DNA of 64,000 bases from Trypanosoma brucei gambiense DAL972 (GCF_000210295.1 NC_026736.1:558001-622000); one strand, 5' to 3'; positions 38,531-49,546 are shown, counted from the first letter of the stretch. The notes: generated from the sequence alone by a model not told the origin. A program made the numbers and translations.

Positions 38531-38734
38531 TAGAGAAGAGGGGAAGGAATCAAATAAAGGTATCAACGATAGGAGCAGTAGAAGCAAAAGCATTGCAAAT
38601 GTAATTTAGACATATTTTCTTCACACCTTAATGCTGCCCAACCAGAATTATTTTTAGTGCCGCTATGCCCTCATATGTTTGCAAGGGAACTTTTAGCGAG
38701 TACATCAACAGGGGCGCACAACATACGACGGGGA

Positions 38735-40924
38735 CTACTCAGAAGGGGTTTCACTTACGCTGTGTCGGTTACTTTTCTTATTTTGCTTGCGTCGCGCCCT
38801 CCGCCCCGCAGCAGTGTCCTCCACTACCCGCCTCTCATCGTCACCGTCACCGTCTCCATCGCTGACCTCATCAACATCGTCTTTCATGCCAACGTTGGCA
38901 ACGTTTGACCCATCGTGATGACCTCTGTGCTGCTTGGGCGCAAAATTCTTGTTTCGGAAGTGCGTAAAGTTCGAGCGATTGTTGGTTTTAACATTCTTTT
39001 TGGCCTCTTTTACCTTTCGCTTGCCTTCACCGTCGTCATCACTGTCACTTCCACAACCGTGCCCAGCAGTCTCGCGCTCCAACAACAGTTGTTCCCGCTC
39101 CCGTGCAGCTTCCAACAGAAGTTCGTCAAGATCACCTCCCGCCTTCCTCCCGATTGGGGCCTCAACTTTGGTGGCCGCCAATCTTGCAGTAGTCCCCGCG
39201 ATTACGCAGCCACAAGGACAGGAGCAATCATCAGCAGCAGTGCCCAACTTGGAGCCGCAACCGCCGCAGCTGACCGTTGCATTCAATCGGTGCACAACAA
39301 CGTCACTATCTTCAACGCACCACTCGCCCTCTGCACCATCAACGACCCGAAGAAAGCAAACACTGTCGCACGAACCAACCGCCGGTTGGTGCTTACCCTT
39401 CAACGCATTTTTTCTCCCTGCCGCTGCCTGGCGAACATTGAAATGGGCTCGGGCAGCATCTGGGGGGTGCGTAAGAAGAGCGCGTTCATGGAACAGCTTC
39501 CGCCTACATTTAAGACACAAGTAATATCGCATAGACTCAGGTGAGGATTTCACTGCGTCAGACGATGTCTTAATGGAGGGATCAAAATGCACAGGGGGCT
39601 TTGGAGGCTTATCCGCAGCTTTTTCCCCCACCGCCTCCTCCGTTCTGGCGTCACACGGTTGTTGTGGCGACTGCTTGCCGCTAGGAGAGGACCCGAAAAA
39701 TACGCGAAGAAAGTTGTCGCGCACGGTAGCGCAGAATTCCTGGTGCTCTGGTGACTCAGCCAACACATCTTTACTGATGGCGTTGTGCACCGCGAGGGCG
39801 ACGTACTGATAGTTGGCCGGTTCGTTGTGCATCGTTCGTAAGTATTCATCAGGGATATTTTGTGGCGTGTTCCACGGTGAACCCGTGCCAATGAGTAACT
39901 GGGACAGCGATACGTAGTTGCGCAGGGAATGAACAAATGATGGTCGATAGATTCCCGGCGCATTACTGCTTGTGACACCTTCAGCAGTCGCTAATACATA
40001 AATAGGTGGTGTACCACGACCGATTGCCCCTGTTGTTGCTTCTGACGGCACTTTGGGAACATGCTTTCTGACTAGTTCACGCATTGCTGAGGAACAGCTC
40101 AACGCGCCAACACCATTGTGAAGGACAACAGCGGTGGGATTCTTCCTCGTGGCTCCGTGCTCTTTTCCGCAGCCGCCTTCATCCGCTTGATCCAACATGA
40201 GCTCAGCGATCAGCTCAGCAGCCCGGTCCACAGTGTGATTTCCGTCCGTCAGCATGTTTTCACTGTTTCCGTTCGCACCAATATCCTCGGGTGTTACCAC
40301 GGCTCCGTCTCGCTCGTCAGGACAAAGGTGCAACACAATCGGTAACTGAAGCTCACCCGCTTTCCGCCACAGCTCCTTGAGTAAACATTCCTGCGCAAAG
40401 TGCGTGCCACTGTCTCGGGTAAGGCTGAACCCTGATAACAACCCAATTACCTCCTGGTGCCTCGTCCACGCTACAACGCCCTCCATCCATTTTTCCTGCT
40501 GCTGCTTGTGGGTACGATCCACACTATTCACATGCACACCCACCAAACAGTAGAGTTTGCTGCAACCCTCCTCCCCATCCAACACAGATGCTGCAGCGTT
40601 GTGCTGCCTGCACAATTCAATGAGCGCATCCTGCTGCTCAAAATTACCGCACCACGTGAGCGCAGCCCCAACTCCACCCTCCCTTGCAGCCCTCACCAGC
40701 ATCTCGCTGTATCCCGTACCGAACTTGCGGGAGAGAATGGCAACTGAGGCATCTACATGTTGCACATGATCCCTGAAGGTTGGTGGTACTGGAGCCACAC
40801 GTGCGAGTGGTTGTTGCTTCACGGAGGAGGCCTTTCTGGCAGCAGGGGCGCCAGGGTTCTTCTTGGAGTGCCGTAGGCTCGACCCCTTCGCTTCACGACC
40901 GCCACCACGGTCGACAAATCCCAT
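38735..40924 (-). CDS. TatD-like pseudo-hydrolase fused to a YVH1/DUSP12-type zinc domain
   Basis: The 729-aa protein starts at ATG 40924. Residues 50-410 follow the TatD metallohydrolase order: a degenerate N-terminal HVQHVD, a block FAQECLLKELWRKAGELQLP followed by IVLH, LHNGVGALS, LLIGTGSPWNTP and a final HNEP...N..R.FF. The metal ligands are mostly lost: the usual HxH is not conserved, the GEIGLD Glu is missing, and the ETDxP motif reads GTGSP. Residues 466-590 match the zinc-binding C-terminal domain of YVH1/DUSP12: C470-x2-C473-RRKLF, H486, C523, W535, then C553-x2-C556-SKLG and the C567-S-C569 cluster. In yeast this domain helps release Mrt4 during 60S ribosome maturation. An acidic/basic low-complexity tail follows. 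No phosphatase domain is present. A role in ribosome assembly is inference. Confidence 0.8.
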   Translation of the reverse strand: MGFVDRGGGREAKGSSLRHSKKNPGAPAARKASSVKQQPLARVAPVPPTFRDHVQHVDASVAILSRKFGTGYSEMLVRAAREGGVGAALTWCGNFEQQDALIELCRQHNAAASVLDGEEGCSKLYCLVGVHVNSVDRTHKQQQEKWMEGVVAWTRHQEVIGLLSGFSLTRDSGTHFAQECLLKELWRKAGELQLPIVLHLCPDERDGAVVTPEDIGANGNSENMLTDGNHTVDRAAELIAELMLDQADEGGCGKEHGATRKNPTAVVLHNGVGALSCSSAMRELVRKHVPKVPSEATTGAIGRGTPPIYVLATAEGVTSSNAPGIYRPSFVHSLRNYVSLSQLLIGTGSPWNTPQNIPDEYLRTMHNEPANYQYVALAVHNAISKDVLAESPEHQEFCATVRDNFLRVFFGSSPSGKQSPQQPCDARTEEAVGEKAADKPPKPPVHFDPSIKTSSDAVKSSPESMRYYLCLKCRRKLFHERALLTHPPDAARAHFNVRQAAAGRKNALKGKHQPAVGSCDSVCFLRVVDGAEGEWCVEDSDVVVHRLNATVSCGGCGSKLGTAADDCSCPCGCVIAGTTARLAATKVEAPIGRKAGGDLDELLLEAAREREQLLLERETAGHGCGSDSDDDGEGKRKVKEAKKNVKTNNRSNFTHFRNKNFAPKQHRGHHDGSNVANVGMKDDVDEVSDGDGDGDDERRVVEDTAAGRRARRKQNKKSNRHSVSETPSE

Positions 40925-41365
40925 TTACTAGTACCGTAAGCGTTGCGCAAAATACAACACATAATGTACGTATGTGCACGCACATAAGTGAACAGAGAAC
41001 AGCGGAAAGTGGGGAAATAAGGATGAACACGATTATGAGAAAGCAAAAAGAGGGTTTTATTACAAGCAGTGAAGGATAAAGGGAGAAAGTAACGCCGACT
41101 CATTGTACAATGAACCCTCTGCCCCTTTCCCGCATGTACAGCTCGGCGGTGGCGTTTACCGAACGCCACTGCCAACAATACGAAAAGGCAGAGGGTGTGC
41201 GTGTGTGCATTCTGGGAATGAGAAACCCTGCAAAAAGGTACACCTTTCCTCCACAGGAATACTTGGCACCGGTTCCCTTGCTGTACTCTAAACTCCTTTC
41301 ACCTTCTTAAATAGCCCTCTCCTCCATCAACCCTCACATTATCTGCCTTCTTGCACCCATTATTT
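40925..41365. other. Intergenic, no gene seen
   Basis: 441 bp of presumed 5' UTR of the TatD-like gene and 3' UTR of the NYN-like gene. No supportable ORF. Confidence 0.6.
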
Positions 41366-42175
41366 TTATTTCTGCACTGTGGGCGTCCCGTCTTCGGATC
41401 TTCCATCTTCAAGCACCTCCTTCGCCATACCAAGCTCATCTAACACATATTGATTGAACCCATTACCTGCTATATTAGGAAGGAATCCTTCGAACACGCC
41501 GCGGTCTACCTCGCCGCACACAAACGCCACCGCCTCAATCTGGTTTTGTTTACGGAAGTCAAATATATGATTTGCATCGGCCTCCATTTGCATTGGCACA
41601 GGAATGAAGCGCTCCACCCTGAAAAACTCCACCGGCGGACACCACGCGCCGCTGTCGCGACACCCCGCGGCCCCACTAACTTCCTCCCTCCCATCATTAG
41701 CGGTGCCAGACGTCTTCCACTCCGGTTCCGTTGAGGTTGCTGATTCCCTTGTCCCTCCGCTGCCGGCCACGAGAGGTTCCCATTCACTGCTCAGCTGCAC
41801 CGAAAATATGCGTATGAGTACTGGCGTGCCAACCTTCAGCGCTGCTGGCAGAATTGTGTTGCGAAACACGCGGGGGTCAACACTTGAGGCATCCACAAGC
41901 ACGGCCAGGCGTCGCCGCGGATCACCGAGATCAGTTGCTGGGGGCGGATAGCGATCCTTCACGGGCCCGCCTCCACCGGCACCGCCGCCGAAACCACTGC
42001 GACGTTTTGTTGTTGTATTCGTCCCTTCGGCTCCGCTCCTCACGGCAGCACCCGCTGCGCTGCTGGAAAAAGCGACGGTTTGGAAAGTCACTTGCGGGAT
42101 GGATACCGGTGGTTTGAGCCGCAGGTCGGCACATCTGACACGTGCGCATGTCGATCTAAAAAAGAGTCTCTGCAT
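41366..42175 (-). CDS. Putative mitochondrial NYN/PIN-like domain protein
   Basis: The 269-aa protein starts at ATG 42175. The open frame to 42223 opens at TTG, and a strong acceptor (long T tract, AG 42246-42245) leaves a 69-nt 5' UTR ending at this ATG. The N-terminus MQRLFFRSTCARVRCADLRL is a good mitochondrial presequence. A Gly-rich linker follows. The C-terminal half has RRLAVLVDASSVDP, with an Asp placed like the first acidic residue of NYN nucleases, and ADANHIFDFRKQNQIEAVAF, then VCGEVDRG, which resembles the later acidic motifs (AD...V.VSGDSDF). The fit is partial and the last Ser-Gly-Asp motif is altered, so nuclease activity is uncertain. A kinetoplastid mitochondrial RNA-processing role would be plausible but is inferred. 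Confidence 0.7.
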   Translation of the reverse strand: MQRLFFRSTCARVRCADLRLKPPVSIPQVTFQTVAFSSSAAGAAVRSGAEGTNTTTKRRSGFGGGAGGGGPVKDRYPPPATDLGDPRRRLAVLVDASSVDPRVFRNTILPAALKVGTPVLIRIFSVQLSSEWEPLVAGSGGTRESATSTEPEWKTSGTANDGREEVSGAAGCRDSGAWCPPVEFFRVERFIPVPMQMEADANHIFDFRKQNQIEAVAFVCGEVDRGVFEGFLPNIAGNGFNQYVLDELGMAKEVLEDGRSEDGTPTVQK

Positions 42176-42685
42176 GAAATCACTCACGTGGATCTCCGCC
42201 GTTGGGCTAATGAAGTTATTCAAGTCCCTGTGTTCAAGCGAGTTCTAAATAAGACGTGAAAAAAAAAAAAAGAAAACCGGAAGGTTGCGCGACGAATATT
42301 AGGAAGGAAGTCGGACCGATATTGTTTGTGTTGAAGGTTAGCAAGAGATACGCCCATTTATTTTTATTTATTTATACGCGCGGCCTCATATCTATGTGGA
42401 GTAAAACAGAATATCCGCTACCATTCGTATTTCCAACTTAAATCACCCCTCACCGTGTGCATGTTCCCTACGAAAAGCGGCCGCTAGAAAAGACCTTCAG
42501 TTGGCGTCATCATCAGGGCTCTCCAGGGAACCACCGCGCACAAGGTTTCACAAACGGAGAGTAATCAATCATATAAGAACAACAAGAGCTGCAGAAGGTT
42601 GGTTGCTTTGCAGCGGTGGCACGGCTGCGAATTAATATTTCAATTCTCTTCGCTTCGCTTCAGGGAGTGTTGCGAGGCTCATGCA
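42176..42685. other. Intergenic, no gene seen
   Basis: 510 bp containing the NYN-like acceptor and the presumed 3' UTR of the TBCE gene. No supportable ORF. Confidence 0.6.
42245..42273 (-). promoter_or_regulatory. Trans-splice acceptor for the NYN-like gene
   Basis: The minus-strand tract TTTTCTTTTTTTTTTTTTCA is followed by CGTCTTATTTAG, with AG at 42246-42245. Confidence 0.65.
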
Positions 42686-44281
42686 TCAACTCCGAAGGGA
42701 TGTGTCAACTACCAGTACTATGGCCCGGTCACACATGCCGTAGAATGAAAGGCTCTGCAGCTCATTGTCCAGTTGTGTCGGTGCCTCTACCACTCCAGCA
42801 TCACCTGACACGAAGGACAAATGCTGATGGGACGGAGCCACGCTATACACTGCACGCACAAGGGCCTTCAACTTCCCAACTGACATTGAGCTTGGCACTC
42901 TCTTGTGTGTGTCCTCGAAACCGTCGCATCGGAGGACTATGTTCAGCATCATGTGCATGGTACCATCGTGACTTGCCGTCTCACCTTCGCGGTAGATCAC
43001 TGTGATAACATCCTTATGCTTCTCTCGCAGAACATCGAGTAGGGGATATCGCAATGTTTCTTGAGTGACTTTACTCTGACTCCCATCTTGTACCTCTCCC
43101 ACCTGCTGTTTTTGCTCTGCAGCCATGCCTCGCTGGATGTAAAATATCTCTGAGTCCATCCGTTCCTTTGCCCGTACTTGACCTCTGTTCAACGTTGTGA
43201 TACTCGGGAGCGATGCAACAACGTACATGCGGCCGAGTGTCTCATTCCATTGCGGGAATATAGCACTATACGTGATGCGGAATGTGGTTAAGTGGGGACA
43301 GAGGTATCGCACCGCATCCAGTGTGCATGCATCCGTGATGGTTGGATTCTCATTCAAGCACAGGAGCTCAAGTGGTTGCAGATACGCGTAATCCACGAGG
43401 GATCCGTCGCTGGTGTCCCCATCACCATGTTTATTACCGCCTCCGTGAGGTACGATGGAAGCACAGGCACGTGTAATGCTGAGATTCGGCATCCGATTAC
43501 TGGTCAGAAATAACCGTTTCAGGCCGGGAAACGCTGTGCCTATCGATTCCTGCAAGCCGCTCTCTAAACCCCACGACGACAATTCGTTCTGCGCAAGGCT
43601 AAGTGTATTAACCGCGGGAAACCAACCACTCTTTATATCATTACCACTGTTGTTATCATTCTTGTTAGCTTCGTGAAGGATGCGATGACCAGTTTTTTCC
43701 TCGTTGTCATCCACAAAGAGGGCAAGTCGTTTGATGCCGTTGTTGTCTAAGTGCAACTCCTCAAGCAGGGGTAGTTGTACAACGGCCCGTAGTTGCCATA
43801 TGGATTGCACGCCAACATGATTTAGCACCAGCTTTCTCAGGTGTGGCGCCACAAGAAGCGACTCAAAGGGAGAAGCAGAAATCTCTGCAGTCCCCACAGG
43901 AAACAACTCGGGGCTATGGGAAAGCTGAAGGACTTTCAGGGCCGGGAGATGTTGAGCCATGCGCCCCACTTCCCTTATAGTTAGCTGAAAGTTCTCCGAC
44001 AGATCGACCTCCTCCAATCGGTGCAAAGCCGCTTGGGCAAGTTCACCAGTCGTACTCTCCGCAACGGTAATGTTCATGCCGCGCAGCACAACATGCACAA
44101 GTTTTGAGTGATCCGCCTGCTTCTGTCGAGTTTTCTCCATCCCAACAAGCTCCCACTTCTTGTTGCGTCGACGCGAGGCCTCACCTACGAGGAAAGATTC
44201 GGCGCTGTACGCCGCACTGTCACCGGGCGCACCATACCGGGCGCGCACGGCGTCCATGAAACTGACTTCCGGACTCGCCAT
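42686..44281 (-). CDS. TBCE: Tubulin-specific chaperone E (LRR + ubiquitin-like), lacking CAP-Gly
   Basis: The 531-aa protein starts at ATG 44281. It opens with SFMDAVRARYG and a downstream NKKWELVG, matching the TBCE segment that normally follows the CAP-Gly domain. Leucine-rich repeats run from about residue 90 to 350 (LEEVDLSENFQ, LKVLQLSHSPE, LEELHLDNNGIKRL, VNTLSLAQNELSSW). The C-terminus (about 430-525) is ubiquitin-like (GKLKALVRAVY, LQSLSFYGMCD). TBCE works with cofactors C and D to release assembled alpha/beta-tubulin dimers. The usual N-terminal CAP-Gly domain is absent, and a splice acceptor 25 nt upstream (AG 44308-44307) shows that the gene really starts here. The longer open frame to 44350 opens at GTG and crosses that acceptor. 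Confidence 0.85.
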   Translation of the reverse strand: MASPEVSFMDAVRARYGAPGDSAAYSAESFLVGEASRRRNKKWELVGMEKTRQKQADHSKLVHVVLRGMNITVAESTTGELAQAALHRLEEVDLSENFQLTIREVGRMAQHLPALKVLQLSHSPELFPVGTAEISASPFESLLVAPHLRKLVLNHVGVQSIWQLRAVVQLPLLEELHLDNNGIKRLALFVDDNEEKTGHRILHEANKNDNNSGNDIKSGWFPAVNTLSLAQNELSSWGLESGLQESIGTAFPGLKRLFLTSNRMPNLSITRACASIVPHGGGNKHGDGDTSDGSLVDYAYLQPLELLCLNENPTITDACTLDAVRYLCPHLTTFRITYSAIFPQWNETLGRMYVVASLPSITTLNRGQVRAKERMDSEIFYIQRGMAAEQKQQVGEVQDGSQSKVTQETLRYPLLDVLREKHKDVITVIYREGETASHDGTMHMMLNIVLRCDGFEDTHKRVPSSMSVGKLKALVRAVYSVAPSHQHLSFVSGDAGVVEAPTQLDNELQSLSFYGMCDRAIVLVVDTSLRS

Positions 44282-45761
44282 TACCGTGGTAAAAACGGAC
44301 AATGCCCTCAGTAAGAAAAAAAAACTTTGTGGCCGAGTTCCGGCGGACACGAGATGTGTGCACGAAATTAGGACTTCTATCGGTGCCTGTTCCTACAGTT
44401 ATATACCAACAAAACCAGGAAAAAGAAGAATGCGCGGTTCCCCAAAGGAAGAGGAAAATATATACGGTAATGTCATACAAACATACAGGTACATGTCAGT
44501 GGATACACGTTTGCAGTTGAGCGGCTGTGTAAGAAAGGAGTCAACAGGTCAAGGAATAGTGAAGAGGAAATATGAAGAGGGAGGACACAAGTTAACACAT
44601 AGAGACGGCACTCCAGCACAAGTTAAAAGACGATTGGCAGAACCCTGCGTGCCGAGTACTGGCTTGTTGTTGTAGTTTTTGTTCCGTATCCCCGCCCCTT
44701 CATGCATGTTTGGTGGTGTAAACAGACGTGTGTGCGTATTTTCCCTTTACACGCTTATCGCAGCAGAAGGATATGCAAAAGCAAAGAACGACGGCACAAA
44801 CAACCAAACAATTTGGCGATTTAAGAAATGAAAGAAACGAAAGAGACAAAGTGTCTTCTCCCCTTTTAGTCACTGGGTAGTTTGAAGTGAAAAAGTTTTT
44901 CGTATATGTACATTTACTTAAACCTCCGTACCACGTAAGCAGGAACAACAAGAAGGATACATCGATAAAAAGTAACGCTAGCAAAGGAAAACGAAGCAGT
45001 TTGTGGTGAGAACAAAAAGGACTAATCAGCTAGAACTAATGCCCACCACACCACGAAAGAAGACAAAAAAAAACTGCATCTCTGCCCGAGTGAATAGAAA
45101 ATACCTCGCGTATTGATGGAAATGCACATGTACTCCTCCCGTACACCAATTGTACTTCACCCCATATGCCCACACAAACACACTAGCAGGCTCATATATG
45201 CGTATGCGTCGATGTACCTGGTGTGTGTTTCTCATGTGCACAACCTTATGAGCGTATCAACACGCACCCGGCTCACTTTCTGGGAAACGGTGAGTCACGG
45301 TCAGTTGCAGACACACCCATATAAACATGCACATAACAAACTATTGCTTACTGGGATCGCTCTCTTTTCACCACTAGACGGTCTCAGCAACGACCTGTTA
45401 TGGCGTGAACGCATTTCGCACGATGAAAACAAATGAACAAACTTGACACAAACAATAAGACTAGCGAGAGGGGGAATGTAATGGAACTTTTCCGATACTT
45501 TTTTTCATCGGAAGTCGATCAAAGTAATAACAACGAGTGGCCCCCTCTTCTGTTCCGCACTTCAACGTACCCCGTTCCCTCAACTTCATGGGAAAAGATA
45601 AGTTGAAGGGAGGAAGAGAAAAGGGGCCAGTAACTGAGTTAACCCTGGGAACGAGGGCGGAAAGCAGCCTCCCGTAATCCCCTTCAGCATACATATTTCT
45701 TCGCTCTTTCGCCCCGTTCCACGCAGGTGGCGAACAGCGTTTGCTTTATTAGAGACATTAT
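44282..45761. other. Intergenic, no supported gene
   Basis: 1.5 kb. The right part is probably the long 3' UTR of the AGC kinase gene and the left part the TBCE 5' flank. An ATG-started 77-codon frame at 45461-45694 on the minus strand has no recognisable feature. Confidence 0.55.
44307..44330 (-). promoter_or_regulatory. Trans-splice acceptor for TBCE
   Basis: The minus-strand tract GTTTTTTTTTCTTACTGAG, with AG at 44308-44307, lies 25 nt before ATG 44281. Confidence 0.65.
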
Positions 45762-48700
45762 CTACGTGTTCCCAACACCCTCCAAGCTTCCCAGTAGCCG
45801 AGCGCCGCCCGAATGACTGTTGAAGGTGAAGTCCATGAAGTGTGGTAGAGCCGTGTTAGCACCTGTGAACTCGGTGCTTTCCATTTTGTGCGAGACGCTG
45901 TTCTCAGCATTACTATCAGAGTTTTGGCCGCTACCCAATGTGGCACGGAATGGTAAACAGAATTCACTCCCCTGCGTTATAAAATTGTGTGACGCCACCG
46001 AACTGCGATTGCTGTTGAAGTCGTCGTACTGTCTCGACTCTCGGTTAAGGTAGCCAGCCAATATCGGAGAGCGAATATCTGTCGAAGCCAACTCACCTCC
46101 TGCTTGATGGCTTTGCGATAGCACCCGCCGCGTGGCGACGGGTTGGTGACCGACAGGCGGTGGTCGACGCGAGTGACGGCCTACGGTTGGTGAAGAGGTA
46201 CGTTGACAGATCTCTTCCGCAACGCATCGACCCAAGGAATTGTGCGGGGGGATTCCCGTACGGTTTAACAGCACCGCTCCACGCTTTTTTGACCTACTGG
46301 GCACATAATCGTCCACGTCGTACGCCACACCCGTAAGTGTATCGGGTAACTCTGCCGCCGGGTGATATACCATCTCAGTAGCCTTACCGCACTCCGTTGC
46401 TGAAGTGGAGTAAGTTGTTCTGGATGAAGAAGAGGCCACAGATGCGTTGAACTTAGGCGATAGACACACACCCCTTACGGAACGTCGTTGACCTTCCTCT
46501 CCCACTTGCTGAACCTCTTCCGCAAGTTTCGTCTCACATTTCGTGGGGGTACACACTGGCCTTTGGTTGTCCTCACCACCATCAACATGGCTGCCCACGT
46601 TGACGGTGGTTCCCAAAGGCGAACCTAAAGCTACCGTCGATGTTGAAAACCCATTGCGAATCCGATCCTCCACCCACTCCATAGCCATCTGCTCCGGAGT
46701 CCGAACGTCCTCTGCACTTGGACCCGAAGAATGCCTCATATCTTTCCTCTTATATGGTTCGGACGGGAACCCCTCTGCAGATGTTGACGTCACCGCGTTA
46801 GGTGTTTGTGGGGCCGACACTGACCCAAAGAAGTCAATCTGCCTCCCTAATTTTGGTTCGCAGTTCGGCTCGTTTGTTTCCTCCTCCTCCCCGAAGTCCG
46901 GCTCAGGGGTGGTGTTGCACTCTGATATCGCCGACAACACCAATCTTTCCCTGGGGCAAACAAGTGGCGTGTGAGACCTTTCTTTCATCCCTTTGAATTC
47001 TTCCTCCTCTTCCACACCGCCTGGAACAATGTCTAAAGGGAATGCTCGAGCCCCTTCTGTTGAAAAGGATACAGAGGCGCTCTGCTCTACCAGCCGGCTC
47101 CTCGCTGAATTGGTGCGGAGGTCATTATAACGAGAGTGCCGCTTGCGAAGCCCTCGCTGTTGATCGGCCACCCGCTTGCCTGTGGCCGTCACAGCGTGGG
47201 GGAAATAACGCAGATCATCTGCAGCTCGGAGACGTGGAACGTACGGCGGTTTGATGCCTCCCGACAGAAATAGTTCCCGCCATTCTGCGGGCCGCTGAAT
47301 TGGGAAACGGTGTAGGAAATCTTGCGCGAACGGTGCGCCCGGTGGTCTGACAACCTCCGGGTCCGAGGTTCCTTTGGTGTCACTACGACAGCTTCGGCTC
47401 GCGACACTTGCCCTTCTGAGTGAACGGAAACTAGCCAACGGCAAGCCCATCAAGGGGAAAGCTTGGTCCAATGTTGTGTCCGTAGCGTCGCTGACATGAG
47501 GTAAGCAAGAGGTGGCATTACAACTAAGCGTCGACCCACCGGAATTCCTCTGGCCGCAACTGACAATGGATGTTTTCCTCTTGCAGTACAGCTGCGAAGT
47601 AGCGTAGGGACATAAGAAGAAGGGATGCTCCAAAACACGCTCACCGCAAAGCCGTTTTTCGGGCGACCGCTGAAGTAATGCAAGAATCAAATCCTTCAGT
47701 AATGCACATGCCTCTGTCAGCTCTTCTGTTGCGTGTTCCGTGAAGGCGTCGCTACTCTCGAGTGACACGGACCCCACAGGAAGAGGGTGGTGTTCCGTGG
47801 AGCTCGCGTTCGCCCTCTCACCACTAGGTGCCGACCACGTTTCCTCAAAACACGTAGCCGTATCATATACGCTCAACGTCTTTTCTGTGACTTCTGAATG
47901 CTCAACCAGATCTGGGAGGGGAAACGTCCAGAGGGCGGGACCAGATGGTCGCAACGGCTGCCCAGCACTGTCGCCACCGGGCCGCGGAGCCGTTGCATGT
48001 TGTCTACCATCACCCTGCTCGACGAGAGAACCGCGGAACGGCCGGTGGGTGCCGTACTCCTCCTCATACTGGCATGTCAATTGTGCAACACGCGCCGCCA
48101 ACTCGAGCTCAGTGATCATGAAATCCCCGGGCTGCAGCTGAACATCGGTTTCAACGATGGATTTCATTATATCGTACCGGTTATTTGCATCGAATGGTCT
48201 GCGCCCGTTTGCCATTTCGAACAGCATGCAACCAAAGCTCCACCAGTCAATACGAGAGTCATGTGCCTCACCCAACAGCACTTCTGGACTCATGTAAAGC
48301 GAAGTGCCGGCATGGAAATCTGTTCGGGTCCCCGAGTCAATCGTACCACCCGCACCCGGAACGCCGCGGTATTTGGCTACACCAAAGTCTGCAAGCACAA
48401 CATTGCCATCAGATGTCATCAGAACATTCTCCGGTTTGAGATCACGGTACACAAAACCCTGCGTGTGCAGATACTGCAAAACTAGAGCGATTTCGATGGC
48501 ACAAAATACTATAATCCGAATAGGCGTGCGACTATCATCGGGGGCGAAGCGCATGGAGGAGAAACGTCCTGGTGAGGGCGGCTGCCTTAAGGGTGAGTCG
48601 GAAACAATAACTTTGCTGTCCGCTAATCCTGACCCTTTCCGTTGGTTGAACCCCGCGCCTCGATGCAATTTGCGACGCATTTCCCTAATCCACGGCTTCG

Positions 48701-49546
48701 TCTCCAGGAACACATACAAGTCACCACCCTGTGCGAAGTCGAGGACGAGGTAAAGGCATGACTGGCTCTGAAATGCCTGGTGGAGGTTGACTAAAAAGGG
48801 ATGCTTGAATGATGCAAGCAGATGCCGCTCGGTGAATGTACATTGGACGCAGTCCTCATCCCACACCTTCTTCTTCGATATCTTCTTGACAGCATAAAAT
48901 GTATGTGTTTCTCTATGTCGCGCCAACGTTACCTCAGCAAAGGTGCCCTTACCTATATACGCCAGCAGTTCATAATCCCTAAGTGATCGAGCGGCAGAAG
49001 AAGAGTCACTCTTGTAGATGGTCCAACTCGGCGATGAGCCTCGGCCCAACCCACTTAAGGCTACATCTTCCCATCCACTCACTTTGAGCGGGGTGTTCGT
49101 CAAACTCTTCACCTCCGAATCCTTATCGTCTTCTACGGATCTATCAGCCGCATCCGCAGGAATAGGAAGGGGTGCTTGACGCTTGTTACGCCCACTAAGG
49201 GAAATAGCACTCCTACTGATTTCACCCAGAAATTCCTCGTGCCCACCATCAATAGAGCCTAGAAGAAAAGTGAAAAAGGCATCGTCATCACCATCCCGTG
49301 GTAAGTTTCCCTCGGAAATACTGCTCTCTGGGGCCGTTGCGCCCGTGATTTTTTGGTCGTCTCCCCCAGATCCCGGTGGCCTTCATTTAACCTCATTGGG
49401 GTGAAGGCACTTGGTTGTTGTACATCCGCCTCCGGGGCTCCAGTTTCCTCCATTTTGGTGGTTGTGAGCACATCAGTACTTTCCTTTGCCTTAGATGCGC
49501 CTCTCACCCATGAAAACGCACTCGCTACTCGTTCATAGAAATTCAT
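45762..49546 (-). CDS. AGC-family protein kinase with long inserts, apparent 1-nt frameshift near the 5' end
   Basis: The main frame (45762 to about 49376) encodes a complete kinase domain; numbering here is from its first in-frame GTG at 49112. Motifs are: Gly loop IGKGTFAEV (53-61), Lys in YAVKK (76), YRDLKPEN (222-229), DFG (242-244) and SPE (275-277). An insert lies at 145-197 and a larger one before the final ERVLEHPFF helix. The C-terminus has FMDFTF, an AGC hydrophobic motif. A disordered Ser-rich region precedes it. This frame has no ATG before residue 145, inside the kinase domain. An ATG at 49546 (MNFYERVASAFSWVRG) opens another frame that runs in parallel to 49259. Losing one base from the six-T run at 49349-49354 would explain this: one more base there joins the frames. 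The start chosen is ATG 49546. Substrates are unknown. Confidence 0.8.

Noticed and set aside
45461..45694. 77-codon ORF downstream of the kinase gene
   Set aside because: Lies in the expected 3' UTR, with no family match and no clear acceptor.
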